This document shows, one piece after another, positions 18,492 to 26,185 of a DNA stretch of 39,047 nt. Source of the DNA: an uncultured Novosphingobium sp. (GTDB lineage: Bacteria; Pseudomonadota; Alphaproteobacteria; Sphingomonadales; Sphingomonadaceae); contig CAMPHR010000031.1 in the NCBI GenBank assembly GCA_946886075.1, positions 1 to 39,047 on the forward strand, given 5' to 3'. The first letter of the stretch is position 1, and every line of letters begins with the position of its first letter. The translations under genes were made by a program, and so were the position numbers. The notes below the pieces were generated by a model. The model was not told the DNA's origin. It worked only from the letters and a program-made list of their open reading frames with translations, and did not search any database.

Positions 18492-18519
18492 GGCGGCGCG
18501 ATCCCCTCCGCGCGCCGCC
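18492..18519 (+). promoter_or_regulatory. GC-rich hairpin between tadG and flp
   Basis: GGCGGCGCG (18492-18500) pairs with CGCGCCGCC (18511-18519) as a perfect 9-bp stem with a 10-base loop. It lies just after the tadG stop and ends about 35 bases before the pilin start. No T-tract follows, so it is unlikely to be a full terminator. It may be a processing or mRNA-stability element that raises pilin output relative to upstream genes (inference). Confidence 0.5.
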
Positions 18520-18553
18520 ACTCTTCCACCGGAGGGACATGAGGAAGAAGACG

Positions 18554-18733
18554 ATGAAGATCGACAAGCTACACAAGTTCATCAAGCGCCTGGCGCGCGA
18601 CCAGAAGGGCCTGACCGCCGTGGAATATGCCGTGCTGGGCGGCGTGATCGTGGCCGCAATCACCGCGCTCCAGACCGACTTCACCAACGGCCTCAAGGGC
18701 GCCTTCACCGCCCTCTTCAACAGCGTCAGCTGA
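18554..18733 (+). CDS. flp: Flp family type IVb pilin
   Basis: The major pilin subunit. From ATG 18554 it has 59 residues: a basic leader, then the type IVb prepilin site KG/LTAVEY, with cleavage after Gly and Glu at +5. The hydrophobic assembly helix AVLGGVIVAAITALQ follows, and then a short tail. I prefer ATG 18554 because AGGAAG at 18542-18547 is well spaced. An in-frame ATG at 18539 has GGAGGG only two bases upstream, too close for normal initiation, although many annotations would use it and gain five residues. A prepilin peptidase (CpaA/TadV) is needed for maturation and is not in this window. Confidence 0.92.
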   Translation: MKIDKLHKFIKRLARDQKGLTAVEYAVLGGVIVAAITALQTDFTNGLKGAFTALFNSVS

Positions 18734-18740
18734 CCCGCCG

Positions 18741-19190
18741 ATGATCATTCGTTACAGGAGGAGCCGCGCCCCCGCGCTCCGGCTCCTCCACTGCCAAAAA
18801 GGAATCGCAGCGCTGGAGTTCGCGCTCGTCGCTCCGGCGCTGTTGATGCTGATCTTCGCGATCATCATCTATTCCTTCTGGTTCTCCGCCCTGCTCGGTG
18901 TGCGCCATGCCGCAGCTGAAGGCGCAAGGGCGGCGATGGCTGGCCTGTCGAGCAGCGAGCGCGCCGATCTCGCCCGCGCCCGGGCGCAGGCGGTGATCAA
19001 CGGCTATGGCACCCTGCTCGGTTCGGGAGGGACGCCGGACATCCAGGCGCAGCCGGACGGCATCGGCCAGTTCAAGGTGCAGGTCCGCTACGACATGAGC
19101 GGCTCGCCACTGATACGTTATGCCAGCTTCGTTCCGCTGCCCTCGACCACGCTCGGCGCGACGGTGATCGTCACCAACGGCAGCTATTGA
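18741..19190 (+). CDS. tadE: TadE-like minor pilin / pilus assembly protein
   Basis: A 149-residue pseudopilin of the TadE family. The N-terminus has a basic leader, then the TadE signature KGIAALEFALVAPALLMLIFA, which includes the prepilin-like G/IAALEF processing site. A long hydrophobic helix and ARHAAEGAR-like residues (VRHAAAEGARAAM, about 56-68) follow. The C-terminal domain is periplasmic. It lies seven bases after flp and ends the pilus locus. I saw no intrinsic terminator in the 242 bases before the next gene. Confidence 0.88.
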   Translation: MIIRYRRSRAPALRLLHCQKGIAALEFALVAPALLMLIFAIIIYSFWFSALLGVRHAAAEGARAAMAGLSSSERADLARARAQAVINGYGTLLGSGGTPDIQAQPDGIGQFKVQVRYDMSGSPLIRYASFVPLPSTTLGATVIVTNGSY

Positions 19191-19432
19191 CCGCCCCGGC
19201 GACCCGCCCGGCCGTACCGTCTACGAATATCAACAATCCCCCTTTCCTTTTCGCCAATCGCTGCGTAACTGTCCGCTCTCGCCATGACGCGCGCGACAGG
19301 GATTGTCCGCGTGTCGCGGAATGTCCGGAACGGCGCTCAACGCTGGTTCGGATGCGATCCGTCCCGGTCCGCGGGGTAGTTTCAGGGCAGGCTTTTGCAC
19401 CCGCAAGAGACGCCGCCATGCAGGAGTTAGCC

Positions 19433-20395
19433 ATGCTTTCAAAGGTCACGCTCGCCAATACCGACCTCTCGGTCAGCCGTCTGTGCTATGGCACCAACAT
19501 GCTCGGCTGGTCGATCGACCAGGACCGCAGCAACGCGATCCTCGGCAAGTTTCTGGAGCTGGGTGGCAATTTCGTCGACACCGCCCGTTCCTATGGTGAC
19601 TGGATGCCCGACGCGCCCAAGGGTGCCAGCGAGCGCGCGATCGGCGCCTGGCTCAAGGGCAAGAAGCGCGAAGACGTGATCGTCGCGACAAAGGGCGGCC
19701 ATTTCGACATGCGCGCGGGCGACTATCGCAACCGCGTCAACCCGACCGACATCAGCAGTGACCTCAACGAAAGCCTAGACCATCTGGGTGTCGACACGAT
19801 CGACCTCTACTGGGTCCACATGGACAATCCGGAAACGCCGGTTGCCGAACTGGTCGACTTCCTGAACGACGCCAAGAATGCGGGCAAGATCCGCTATTTC
19901 GGCGCGTCCAACTGGTCCGACGCCCGCGTGCTTGAAGCCAACGACTATGCCAAGGCGAACGGCAAGGCCGGCTTCGTCGCGGTCGAACCCTTCTGGGGCC
20001 TCGCCAAGCCCAATGAAGAGGCTGCCACCGCCCAGGGCTATCAGATGTATTTCGAAGATCATGGCGGCAAGCTCAAGGATGCTGGCCTCGCCATCATCCC
20101 CTATTGCTCGCAGAGCCGCGGCTATTTCGCCTTCGCTGAAAAGGGCGAAGTGCCCGAGCATCTCCAGGGCTTCTACGACAACCCGGTCAACAAGGACCGC
20201 CTGGCCGCTGCCAAGGACGTCGCCGCCAAGCATGGCGTCAGCGTTTCGGACGTGGCCCTCGCCTATCTCCTGAACCAGCCGCAGCAGGTGATCCCCATCT
20301 TCGGCGCGTCGAGCCCCGCCCGCATCGAGGAAGCCGTCAAGGCCGCCTCACTAACGCTGTCGGCCGACGAAGTGGCTGCTCTGAAGATCGGCTGA
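19433..20395 (+). CDS. Aldo/keto reductase
   Basis: A 320-residue (beta/alpha)8 NADPH-dependent oxidoreductase that reduces aldehydes or ketones in the cytosol. All four catalytic residues are visible: Asp49 and Tyr54 (in FVDTARSYGDW), Lys87 (VATKGG) and His129 (YWVHMDN). The coenzyme-binding end includes ALAYLLNQPQQVIPIFGAS. ATG 19433 follows AGGAG (19422-19426) at the right spacing; an in-frame ATG at 19418 would overlap that site. The open frame runs upstream to 19187, but that part shows no domain. It is a stand-alone gene with its own terminator at 20420-20449. The substrate is unknown; the sequence resembles the AKR5/AKR11-12-type families only in general. Confidence 0.9.
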   Translation: MLSKVTLANTDLSVSRLCYGTNMLGWSIDQDRSNAILGKFLELGGNFVDTARSYGDWMPDAPKGASERAIGAWLKGKKREDVIVATKGGHFDMRAGDYRNRVNPTDISSDLNESLDHLGVDTIDLYWVHMDNPETPVAELVDFLNDAKNAGKIRYFGASNWSDARVLEANDYAKANGKAGFVAVEPFWGLAKPNEEAATAQGYQMYFEDHGGKLKDAGLAIIPYCSQSRGYFAFAEKGEVPEHLQGFYDNPVNKDRLAAAKDVAAKHGVSVSDVALAYLLNQPQQVIPIFGASSPARIEEAVKAASLTLSADEVAALKIG

Positions 20396-20419
20396 TTTTC
20401 AAGACCTGGAAAGAATGAA

Positions 20420-20449
20420 GGGGGCGGTCGAGAGATCGCCCCCTTTTTT
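20420..20449 (+). terminator. Intrinsic terminator after the aldo/keto reductase
   Basis: A 10-bp stem, GGGGGCGGTC against GATCGCCCCC with one G-T wobble, is closed by a GAGA tetraloop. Six Ts follow at 20444-20449. It begins 25 bases past the stop codon. This is a textbook rho-independent terminator. Confidence 0.93.
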
Positions 20450-20494
20450 CGTGGGTCCTCCCGACCGTTCCTACGCGAAGCGGCAATCTGGAAC

Positions 20495-20509
20495 GAATTG
20501 CATAAATTC
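20495..20509. promoter_or_regulatory. Palindrome GAATT-N5-AATTC upstream of the Fe-S flavin reductase
   Basis: A perfect 5-bp inverted repeat with a 5-base spacer lies about 97 bases before the 20606 start. It sits in an AT-richer stretch, within a region that also has CGTTCC/GGAACG half-sites (20465-20495). It could be a repressor or activator operator for the downstream gene, but no known consensus is matched. Confidence 0.25.
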
Positions 20510-20605
20510 TTACGCGATGGCCGTTATTTTCACCTGACTAACTGAAAGAAACGCGATAAAAGAGGTGAAAACCATACGCATGTGGTGATTTTAGGAGAGA
20601 CTGCC

Positions 20606-22756
20606 ATGACTGCTGCCCCTGCCCTTTCACAATCCCGATCGGGCGCAGCGCCTGCATCTCTCACCACGCCCGGCCAGATCGGCACGCTCACCCTTTCCAA
20701 CCGCATCATCGTCACCGCCATGGGCGTCAGCCTGGCCGACCCGGACGGTATGGTGAGCCAGCGCCTGATCGACTATCATGTCGCCCAGGCAAAGGGTGGC
20801 GCGGGCCTCATCATCATGGGCGTGACCGGCGTCGCATGGCCGGTGGGTGCGGTACAGCCCAACCAGACGGCCATTTCCGACGATCGCTTCCTGCCGGGCC
20901 TCACGAAACTGGTTGATGCCGTCCACGCAGCAGGCGGGCGGATCGCGGCGCAGCTTCATCATGGCGGCCTGGTTGCTGGACATAGCGCACAGGACGGCCA
21001 TCCCCTTTGGGGTCCGGCCTACCCGCCGCCATTCGCGGGCGACTTTCCCGACTTTTTCCTGCCTGAAGAAATGGCCGCCTTCGCCGGCGGCGCCGTGCCG
21101 CAGATCAAGGTGCTGGAAAAGGCGGACATCGATCTAGCCGTCCGCCAGTTTGCCGAGGCTGCGCTACGGGCCAAGCGCGCCGGAATGGACGGCCTCGAAA
21201 TTCATGGCGGCCACGGCTATCTGCTCTCCTCCTTCGTGTCGCCGTCCACCAACACGCGTCAGGATGAATATGGCGGCGACGTGCCGGGCCGTGCGCGCCT
21301 GCTGCTGGAAGTCGTGCGCGCCGTTCGCGCGGCGGTCGGTCCCGACTTCCCGGTGTGGGTAAAGATGGACTCGCGCGAAATTGGCAAGAAGAACGGCATC
21401 ACCATCGACCATGCGCTGGAACTCGCGCCCTTGATCGAAGCAGCCGGGGCCGACGCGCTCACCATCACCGCCTATCATGATGTGGGCCAGGGGAAACTTC
21501 ATTCCGGCTCCAACATCCCGCATGACCCCGCCTTCAACCTGGAGGCCGCTGCCACCATCCGGAAGGCCGTTTCCATCCCGGTGATCGCATCGGGCCGGGT
21601 CGAAATCGACCGTGCGGACAAGGGCCTCGCCCAAGGGGAATTCGACTTCCTCGCCATGGGCCGCAAGCTGCTGGCCGACCCCGACCTGCCCAACAAACTG
21701 GCAGCAGGGCGCATCGCCGACATCCGCCCCTGCATCTATTGCTATACCTGCGTCAGCACCGCCTATCTCCGCGAACAGGTGCGCTGCGCCGTCCGGTCGG
21801 AAACCGGTTATGAGGATCTGGATTGGTCCCCGGCGCAGGTCCCCGGCCATGTCGTGATCGTCGGCGGCGGCCCCGGCGGCATGGAGGCTGCGCGCAGGCT
21901 CGACCTTGCAGGCGCCCGCGTCACGCTCCTTGAAAAGTCGGATCGCCTGGGCGGCACCTTGCGCTTCGCCGGTCTCGCCTATGAACCCAATGAGCGGCTG
22001 CTCAACTGGCTGCGCGACCAGATCGGCCAGTCGAAGGTCGATGTGCGCCTGAAGACGGTGGCGACCCCGGAACTGATCGCCAGCCTGAACCCCGACAAGG
22101 TCATCGTCGCCACCGGCGCTGTCCGCGACATGCCGCCGATCCCCGGCAATGATCAGGATTTCGTACTGTCGGGCGATGACCTGCGCGGCATGATGCTGGG
22201 TGAGGACTCCGCTGAAATCCGCCGCAAGACCAGCTGGACCACCCGCGTGGCGACAAAGCTCGGCGCGGCGACTGGTGCGACCGCCAATCTCGATCTCGTG
22301 CGTAAGGCGACCCACGCCTGGATGCCGCTCGGCAAGCGGGTCGTCATCATCGGCGGTGAGCTGGTGGGTGTAGAGCTCGCCGAATTCCTCATGGAGCGCG
22401 GCCGCGAGGTCACGGTTGTTGGCGAAGCAGCGAAGTTCGGCGGCGGCCTGCTGCTCGTGCGCCGCATGCGCCTGCTGGCGGAGCTGCGCGAACATGGCGT
22501 CGCGATGTTCCCCGGCGCGAGCGGCATCGCAATCGGCAAGAACAGCGTCAACTTCACCAGCGCCGACGGTGAGCAAAAGAGCGTCGCTGCTGATCATGTC
22601 GTCGTGGCCATGGGCGCACATGGCGACTCCACCCTCGCCAATGCCCTGCGCGCTCAAGGCCATGATGTGGTCGAGGTCGGCGACGGCACCGGCGTCACCT
22701 ATATCGAAGGCGCGATCCGCGGCGCGGCTGAAGCCGTGGCGGCAATGGGCCGCTGA
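20606..22756 (+). CDS. Old Yellow Enzyme-type Fe-S flavoprotein (2,4-dienoyl-CoA reductase / enoate reductase family)
   Basis: A 716-residue multidomain reductase that passes electrons from NAD(P)H through FAD and a 4Fe-4S cluster to FMN, reducing a conjugated double bond. Residues 1-370 are the FMN-binding TIM barrel with active-site His200, His203 and Tyr205 in IHGGHGYL. The cluster cysteines are Cys376, Cys379, Cys382 and Cys394 (CIYCYTC and VRC). A Rossmann domain with VIVGGGPGGMEAARR begins near 414, and a second dinucleotide fold has VVIIGGELVGVELAEFL. AGGAGA precedes ATG 20606. The third Cys is one residue closer than in typical family members. Relatives include DCR (FadH), enoate reductase and bile-acid BaiCD/BaiH enzymes; the substrate is unknown, but the adjoining catabolic genes suggest a ring enone. 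Confidence 0.87.
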   Translation: MTAAPALSQSRSGAAPASLTTPGQIGTLTLSNRIIVTAMGVSLADPDGMVSQRLIDYHVAQAKGGAGLIIMGVTGVAWPVGAVQPNQTAISDDRFLPGLTKLVDAVHAAGGRIAAQLHHGGLVAGHSAQDGHPLWGPAYPPPFAGDFPDFFLPEEMAAFAGGAVPQIKVLEKADIDLAVRQFAEAALRAKRAGMDGLEIHGGHGYLLSSFVSPSTNTRQDEYGGDVPGRARLLLEVVRAVRAAVGPDFPVWVKMDSREIGKKNGITIDHALELAPLIEAAGADALTITAYHDVGQGKLHSGSNIPHDPAFNLEAAATIRKAVSIPVIASGRVEIDRADKGLAQGEFDFLAMGRKLLADPDLPNKLAAGRIADIRPCIYCYTCVSTAYLREQVRCAVRSETGYEDLDWSPAQVPGHVVIVGGGPGGMEAARRLDLAGARVTLLEKSDRLGGTLRFAGLAYEPNERLLNWLRDQIGQSKVDVRLKTVATPELIASLNPDKVIVATGAVRDMPPIPGNDQDFVLSGDDLRGMMLGEDSAEIRRKTSWTTRVATKLGAATGATANLDLVRKATHAWMPLGKRVVIIGGELVGVELAEFLMERGREVTVVGEAAKFGGGLLLVRRMRLLAELREHGVAMFPGASGIAIGKNSVNFTSADGEQKSVAADHVVVAMGAHGDSTLANALRAQGHDVVEVGDGTGVTYIEGAIRGAAEAVAAMGR

Positions 22757-22777
22757 TCAGACCTGCAAGGTAAAAGG

Positions 22778-22809
22778 AAAGGGGAGCGCCGCAACGCTCC
22801 CCTTTTTAT
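22778..22809 (+). terminator. Intrinsic terminator after the Fe-S flavin reductase
   Basis: GGGGAGCG (22781-22788) pairs with CGCTCCCC (22795-22802) around a six-base loop. The stem is extended by flanking AAA/TTT pairs and followed by TTTTTATTT. It starts 22 bases past the stop. Confidence 0.92.
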
Positions 22810-22841
22810 TTAAGCGGCTCTCTATCAACACCACTCACCCC

Positions 22842-22866
22842 GTTCGCCCTGAGCCTGTCGAAGGGC
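22842..22866. repeat. Short interspersed palindromic element (TTCGCCCTGAGCCTGTCGAA type)
   Basis: GCCCT (22846-22850) and AGGGC (22862-22866) flank GAGCCTGTCGA. From general knowledge, the sequence TTCGCCCTGAGCCTGTCGAAGG is a very common intergenic short repeat in sphingomonad genomes. Only one copy is present in this window. Confidence 0.6.
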
Positions 22867-22949
22867 TCCACTTCTAAAACCCCGTTCTTCGGCAGGCCAA
22901 GACAAACGTTACGCGAAGTGATTTAGGGCATGATCATCTTGGAGTGATC

Positions 22950-23031
22950 GTCACCCCGGACTTGATCCGGGGTCCCGCTTCTTATCTGACGTTGCCAAGG
23001 CAGCGGGACCCCGGGTCGAGCCCGGGGTGAC
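22950..23031. repeat. Long REP-like palindrome (GTCACCCCGG...CCGGGGTGAC)
   Basis: The outer arms GTCACCCCGG (22950-22959) and CCGGGGTGAC (23022-23031), and the inner arms GGGTCCCGC and GCGGGACCC, form a long imperfect hairpin. Each half is itself palindromic (CCCCGGACTTGATCCGGGG and CCCCGGGTCGAGCCCGGGG). This type of element is scattered between genes in sphingomonads and related alphaproteobacteria. It lies 52 bases beyond the stop of the minus-strand monooxygenase and may act as an end-of-transcript structure. Confidence 0.75.
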
Positions 23032-23083
23032 GGAAAGGAGCCCCATGCATCCGCGTAAGCCGATCACGCCAACGCGCTACGCC

Positions 23084-24580
23084 CTAACGCCCCACAAGTT
23101 CAGCAGCAGCCTCCACCTCGTAATCACCCATAACCGGCGCCGCCATCGCATCGGCAAAGGCTTCATAGCTCCAGGGCCAGCTCGCCGGGACGCCGGTGGC
23201 ATCCAGATACCAGCTGTTGCACCCCGACCCGAAGATCGTCGTGCGCGCCGCCGCGATACGCCTTTCCTCATAATCGGCATGCACAGCGCTGCTCGGCTCG
23301 ATGGTCCGCGCCTCCCCCGACCGCAGCAGATCGATCAGCTGATCGACATAGGCCCATTGCTTCTCCGCAATGTCGATCAGGGAAAAGTTGCCGACCGGCC
23401 CCGTCGGGCCATTCAACATGAAGAAGTTGGGAAAGCCCGGTATCGTCACCGCATAATAGGCGGTCGGGCGCACCGACCACGCATCATCCAGCGACACGCC
23501 ATCCCGGCCCAGCACCGTCGTCGGTCGGATGAAGCGATCCGCATGGAACCCCGTCGCCAGCACCAGCGTGTCGAGTTCGTGCAGCCTGCCGTCTTCCATC
23601 CGGACGCCCTTGGGCTCCACGCGGGCGATGCGGTCACGCTCCACCTCGACATTGGGTGACTGCACGGCGTCATAATAGGACCAGCTGTAGATCAACCGCT
23701 TGCACGCCGCCCGATAGTTGGGGCGCAGCTTTTCCTTCAGCTTCGGATCGCGGATGCTGTTTTCCAGATTGTCGAGACAGACTTGCTCGATCGCCGCGAT
23801 CTCCGGACCATGGGTGTCGGTGATGGCGTGGGTAAAGCGGAAGATGCTGTCCCAATAATCCTTGTTGTTGCGGATGTCCTCGATCAGCGCGGGATCGCGG
23901 CGGAAGGCTTCCTTTTCCTCTTCGCTATACTGGAAATAGGGCACCGGCATGATCCATTGCGGTGACCGCTGGAAATGCACCAGGCTGGACGCGCGCGTGC
24001 TGAGCGCGGTGACTATCTGCACGCCGGTCGATCCGTTGCCGATCACGCCCACCCGCGCGCCATCGATCGCAGCATCATCCTGCCATCGCGCACTGTGAAA
24101 AGCCTGCCCCTCGAAACTGTCCAGCCCTTCGATGTCGGGCAGCTTGGGATGATGCAGCACGCCCGAAGCGGCGATCACGACTTCCGCCTCGACCTCCTCG
24201 CCGGTGATCAGCCCCAAGCGCCACAGACCAGCGCCTTCATCCCACACCGTCGACACGACTTCGCTGTTGAAGCGGACGCGCGGCATAATGCCGTATTTCT
24301 CTGCCGTCTTCTCGAAATAGGTCTGGATCTCGCCGCCCTTGGCATAGAAGGCGTCCCATTCCGCATAGGGCTCGAAGCTATAGGTATAGGCGTGCGCGGG
24401 CACGTCGCAGGTCAGGCCCGGATAGCGGTTCTCCCGCCAGGTGCCGCCCAGCCGTCCGGCCTTTTCATAGACGGTGAAATCCTCGCCCGCCTGGTGCAGG
24501 CGGATGGCGGCAAGGATGCCGGCCATGCCTGCTCCAATGACGGCGAAGCGCAGGCCTTTGCGGCCCTGATCGATGGACAA
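23084..24580 (-). CDS. Baeyer-Villiger-type flavin monooxygenase
   Basis: A 498-residue FAD- and NADPH-dependent monooxygenase that would insert oxygen next to a ketone, making an ester or lactone. It has two Rossmann motifs: GAGMAG (16-21) for FAD and GNGSTG (181-186) for NADPH. Between them are the family segment GGTWRENRYPGLTCDVPAH (45-63) and a Baeyer-Villiger fingerprint, F156-x-G-x3-H162-x3-W166. The last fingerprint position is Gln instead of Pro or Asp. The start is TTG 24580, directly preceded by AGGAGAG; it places the first beta strand near residue 11. A frame to 24649 is rejected for lack of a ribosome site. It is the last gene of the seven-gene operon. An N- or S-oxygenating FMO is the alternative. 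Confidence 0.87.
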   Translation of the reverse strand: MSIDQGRKGLRFAVIGAGMAGILAAIRLHQAGEDFTVYEKAGRLGGTWRENRYPGLTCDVPAHAYTYSFEPYAEWDAFYAKGGEIQTYFEKTAEKYGIMPRVRFNSEVVSTVWDEGAGLWRLGLITGEEVEAEVVIAASGVLHHPKLPDIEGLDSFEGQAFHSARWQDDAAIDGARVGVIGNGSTGVQIVTALSTRASSLVHFQRSPQWIMPVPYFQYSEEEKEAFRRDPALIEDIRNNKDYWDSIFRFTHAITDTHGPEIAAIEQVCLDNLENSIRDPKLKEKLRPNYRAACKRLIYSWSYYDAVQSPNVEVERDRIARVEPKGVRMEDGRLHELDTLVLATGFHADRFIRPTTVLGRDGVSLDDAWSVRPTAYYAVTIPGFPNFFMLNGPTGPVGNFSLIDIAEKQWAYVDQLIDLLRSGEARTIEPSSAVHADYEERRIAAARTTIFGSGCNSWYLDATGVPASWPWSYEAFADAMAAPVMGDYEVEAAAELVGR

Positions 24581-24691
24581 GTCACTCTCCTGTCGGCTGT
24601 GTTCCTGCCCAGCATGATGACGCGCGACCAAGCGCCGCGCATCATTCAAATGGATCAGACCCTCACCGGCAGGCGTGCGCCATCGCGACCG

Positions 24692-26155
24692 TCAGCCGCG
24701 CGCCGCTTTCCGTCCCGCCTGACGCCCGAAGAAGGTGCAGTCGGCAAGGCTGAGGCCGGAGCTATACCCATGCCCCCAGGCCGGAAGCCCCGAAGTACAG
24801 CGCCCCGCCGCAAAGAGGCCCGCGACCGGTGCGCCGGTCCGGTCCAGCACTTCGCCATCGATAGACGTCCGCAACCCGCCCAGGGTGAAGAAACTGAAAT
24901 AGCTGGTCGCGAAATTCAGCTCCAGCGCCACGAACGGCCCCTGATCCAGCGGCGTCAGGATCGGCGCGCGCTTGTGGAACAACGGATCGCGCCCCTCATG
25001 GGCATGGGCATTATAGAAAGCCATGGTCGCCGACAGCGTGCCCGGCGCCATCTCCAATTCCGCCTCGACCTCTTCCCAGCTATCGCCAGTCCCCGCGATC
25101 GTCATCCCCGCCATCGGCAGCGGTTCGTCGAAATGGGCGATGTCGAGCAGCAGATAGACCCGTTCCCCCAGCTGGTCGAGCGAAACGCGGCTGACCCGGC
25201 CGTGATAGCAATCCTCATTGATGAAGCGCTGACCCGCCTGGTTGACAAAGACGCCATAGGCCTGCGGTTCTGGCATGGTCCAGGGACAAGTTGTGAAGAA
25301 CTGCTCCATATGGACGGCATCACCGCCCGCGCCGACGCCCAGTTCAATACCCACGCCATCATCCTGATCGCCGATCGGGCTGCTGATCTTGAACGTCTCG
25401 GGGCAATAGCGGCGGCGCATATCCTCGTTGAATGCAAAGCCGCCCGTGCACAGGATGACGCCTTTCGCCGTCCGGACAAAGCGGTTCATATTGTCGATCC
25501 GCACGATGACTCCAACGACCCGGCGCGCATCATCCTGCACCAGCGCAACCGCCCGCGCATCGGTCGTCACTTCGACGCCCAGCGCCTTCGCCCGAGCCTC
25601 AAGCAAGTCGATCATCGGCCGCCCGCCGCCCCAACCTTCATGCGCAATCACATGGCCGCGCGGCGCAGGCTTGGCGAGATCGCAAAAGGGCCATGCCGCC
25701 TCGCTACCCGACCAGATCAGCGTGGAATCATCGACCGGCTCGATATGCTTGCCGGGCAGAAAGTTGCCCCGATAGGGGATGCCCTGTTCCTTGAGCCAGC
25801 CATAATGACCAAGCGATTCCCGCGCATAAAGGTCGCACTTCGCCTCGTCCGCGCAGGGGCCACCCGCCGCCTTCAGATAGGCGGCCAGATCCTCCGTGCT
25901 GTCCTCGAACCCCGCCGCGCGCTGGGCGTCGGTGCCGCCGCTGCCGCCGATATAGATCTCACCGCCAGACAAAGCCGACGCGCCGCCGCTGCCCGAACCC
26001 CGTTCGAACAGCATGACCCGCGCGCCACCGGACGCCGCTTCGATCGCCGCACATGCACCCGCCGCGCCGAAGCCGATCACTGCCACGTCGGTTTCAAAAT
26101 CCCACTGTTCAACCTTGCTGGCGGGATAAGGGCGGTGAAGCGAAATATCAGTCAC
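24692..26155 (-). CDS. FAD-dependent dehydrogenase, 3-ketosteroid-delta1-dehydrogenase/fumarate reductase family
   Basis: A 487-residue flavoprotein of the succinate dehydrogenase/fumarate reductase flavoprotein family. It has the N-terminal FAD motif VIGFGAAGACAAIEAA (26-41), GGASALSGGEIYIGG, a large middle substrate domain, and the C-terminal FAD segment LFAAGRCTSGLPAWGHGYSS. Relatives include 3-ketosteroid 1-dehydrogenases and urocanate/fumarate reductases, which remove or add hydrogen across a C-C bond next to a carbonyl. The operon context with SDRs, an enone reductase and a BVMO favours action on a cyclic ketone. The start ATG 26155 is 30 bases after the preceding SDR. Exact substrate and direction (dehydrogenation or reduction) cannot be decided. 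Confidence 0.83.
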   Translation of the reverse strand: MTDISLHRPYPASKVEQWDFETDVAVIGFGAAGACAAIEAASGGARVMLFERGSGSGGASALSGGEIYIGGSGGTDAQRAAGFEDSTEDLAAYLKAAGGPCADEAKCDLYARESLGHYGWLKEQGIPYRGNFLPGKHIEPVDDSTLIWSGSEAAWPFCDLAKPAPRGHVIAHEGWGGGRPMIDLLEARAKALGVEVTTDARAVALVQDDARRVVGVIVRIDNMNRFVRTAKGVILCTGGFAFNEDMRRRYCPETFKISSPIGDQDDGVGIELGVGAGGDAVHMEQFFTTCPWTMPEPQAYGVFVNQAGQRFINEDCYHGRVSRVSLDQLGERVYLLLDIAHFDEPLPMAGMTIAGTGDSWEEVEAELEMAPGTLSATMAFYNAHAHEGRDPLFHKRAPILTPLDQGPFVALELNFATSYFSFFTLGGLRTSIDGEVLDRTGAPVAGLFAAGRCTSGLPAWGHGYSSGLSLADCTFFGRQAGRKAARG

Positions 26156-26185
26156 GAAAGACGGTCCTCTCTTGGTCGGTGAAGA

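Larger units (their letters stand above)
22757..23083. other. Convergent intergenic region: terminator plus two palindromic repeats
   Basis: These 327 bases separate convergent genes. They hold an intrinsic terminator (22778-22809), a short palindromic element (22842-22866) and a long palindromic repeat (22950-23031). No coding frame here is supported. Confidence 0.7.

Noticed and set aside
18484..18553. Rho-independent terminator between tadG and flp
   Set aside because: A strong stem is present, but the following bases are ACTCTTCCACC, not a T-tract. Treated as a possible stability element instead.
21164..22663. Open frame of 499 codons on the - strand
   Set aside because: Antisense to the Fe-S OYE; composition and lack of motifs mark it as a shadow.
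24692..26155. Firm naming as 3-ketosteroid delta1-dehydrogenase (kstD)
   Set aside because: The flavoprotein family is broad, and the active-site tyrosines of KstD could not be placed with certainty, so no symbol is given.
23975..26182. Open frame of 735 codons on the + strand
   Set aside because: It is antisense to the monooxygenase and KSTD-like genes, both with clear FAD motifs. The peptide is Arg/His/Pro-rich without domains, typical of a high-GC shadow frame.
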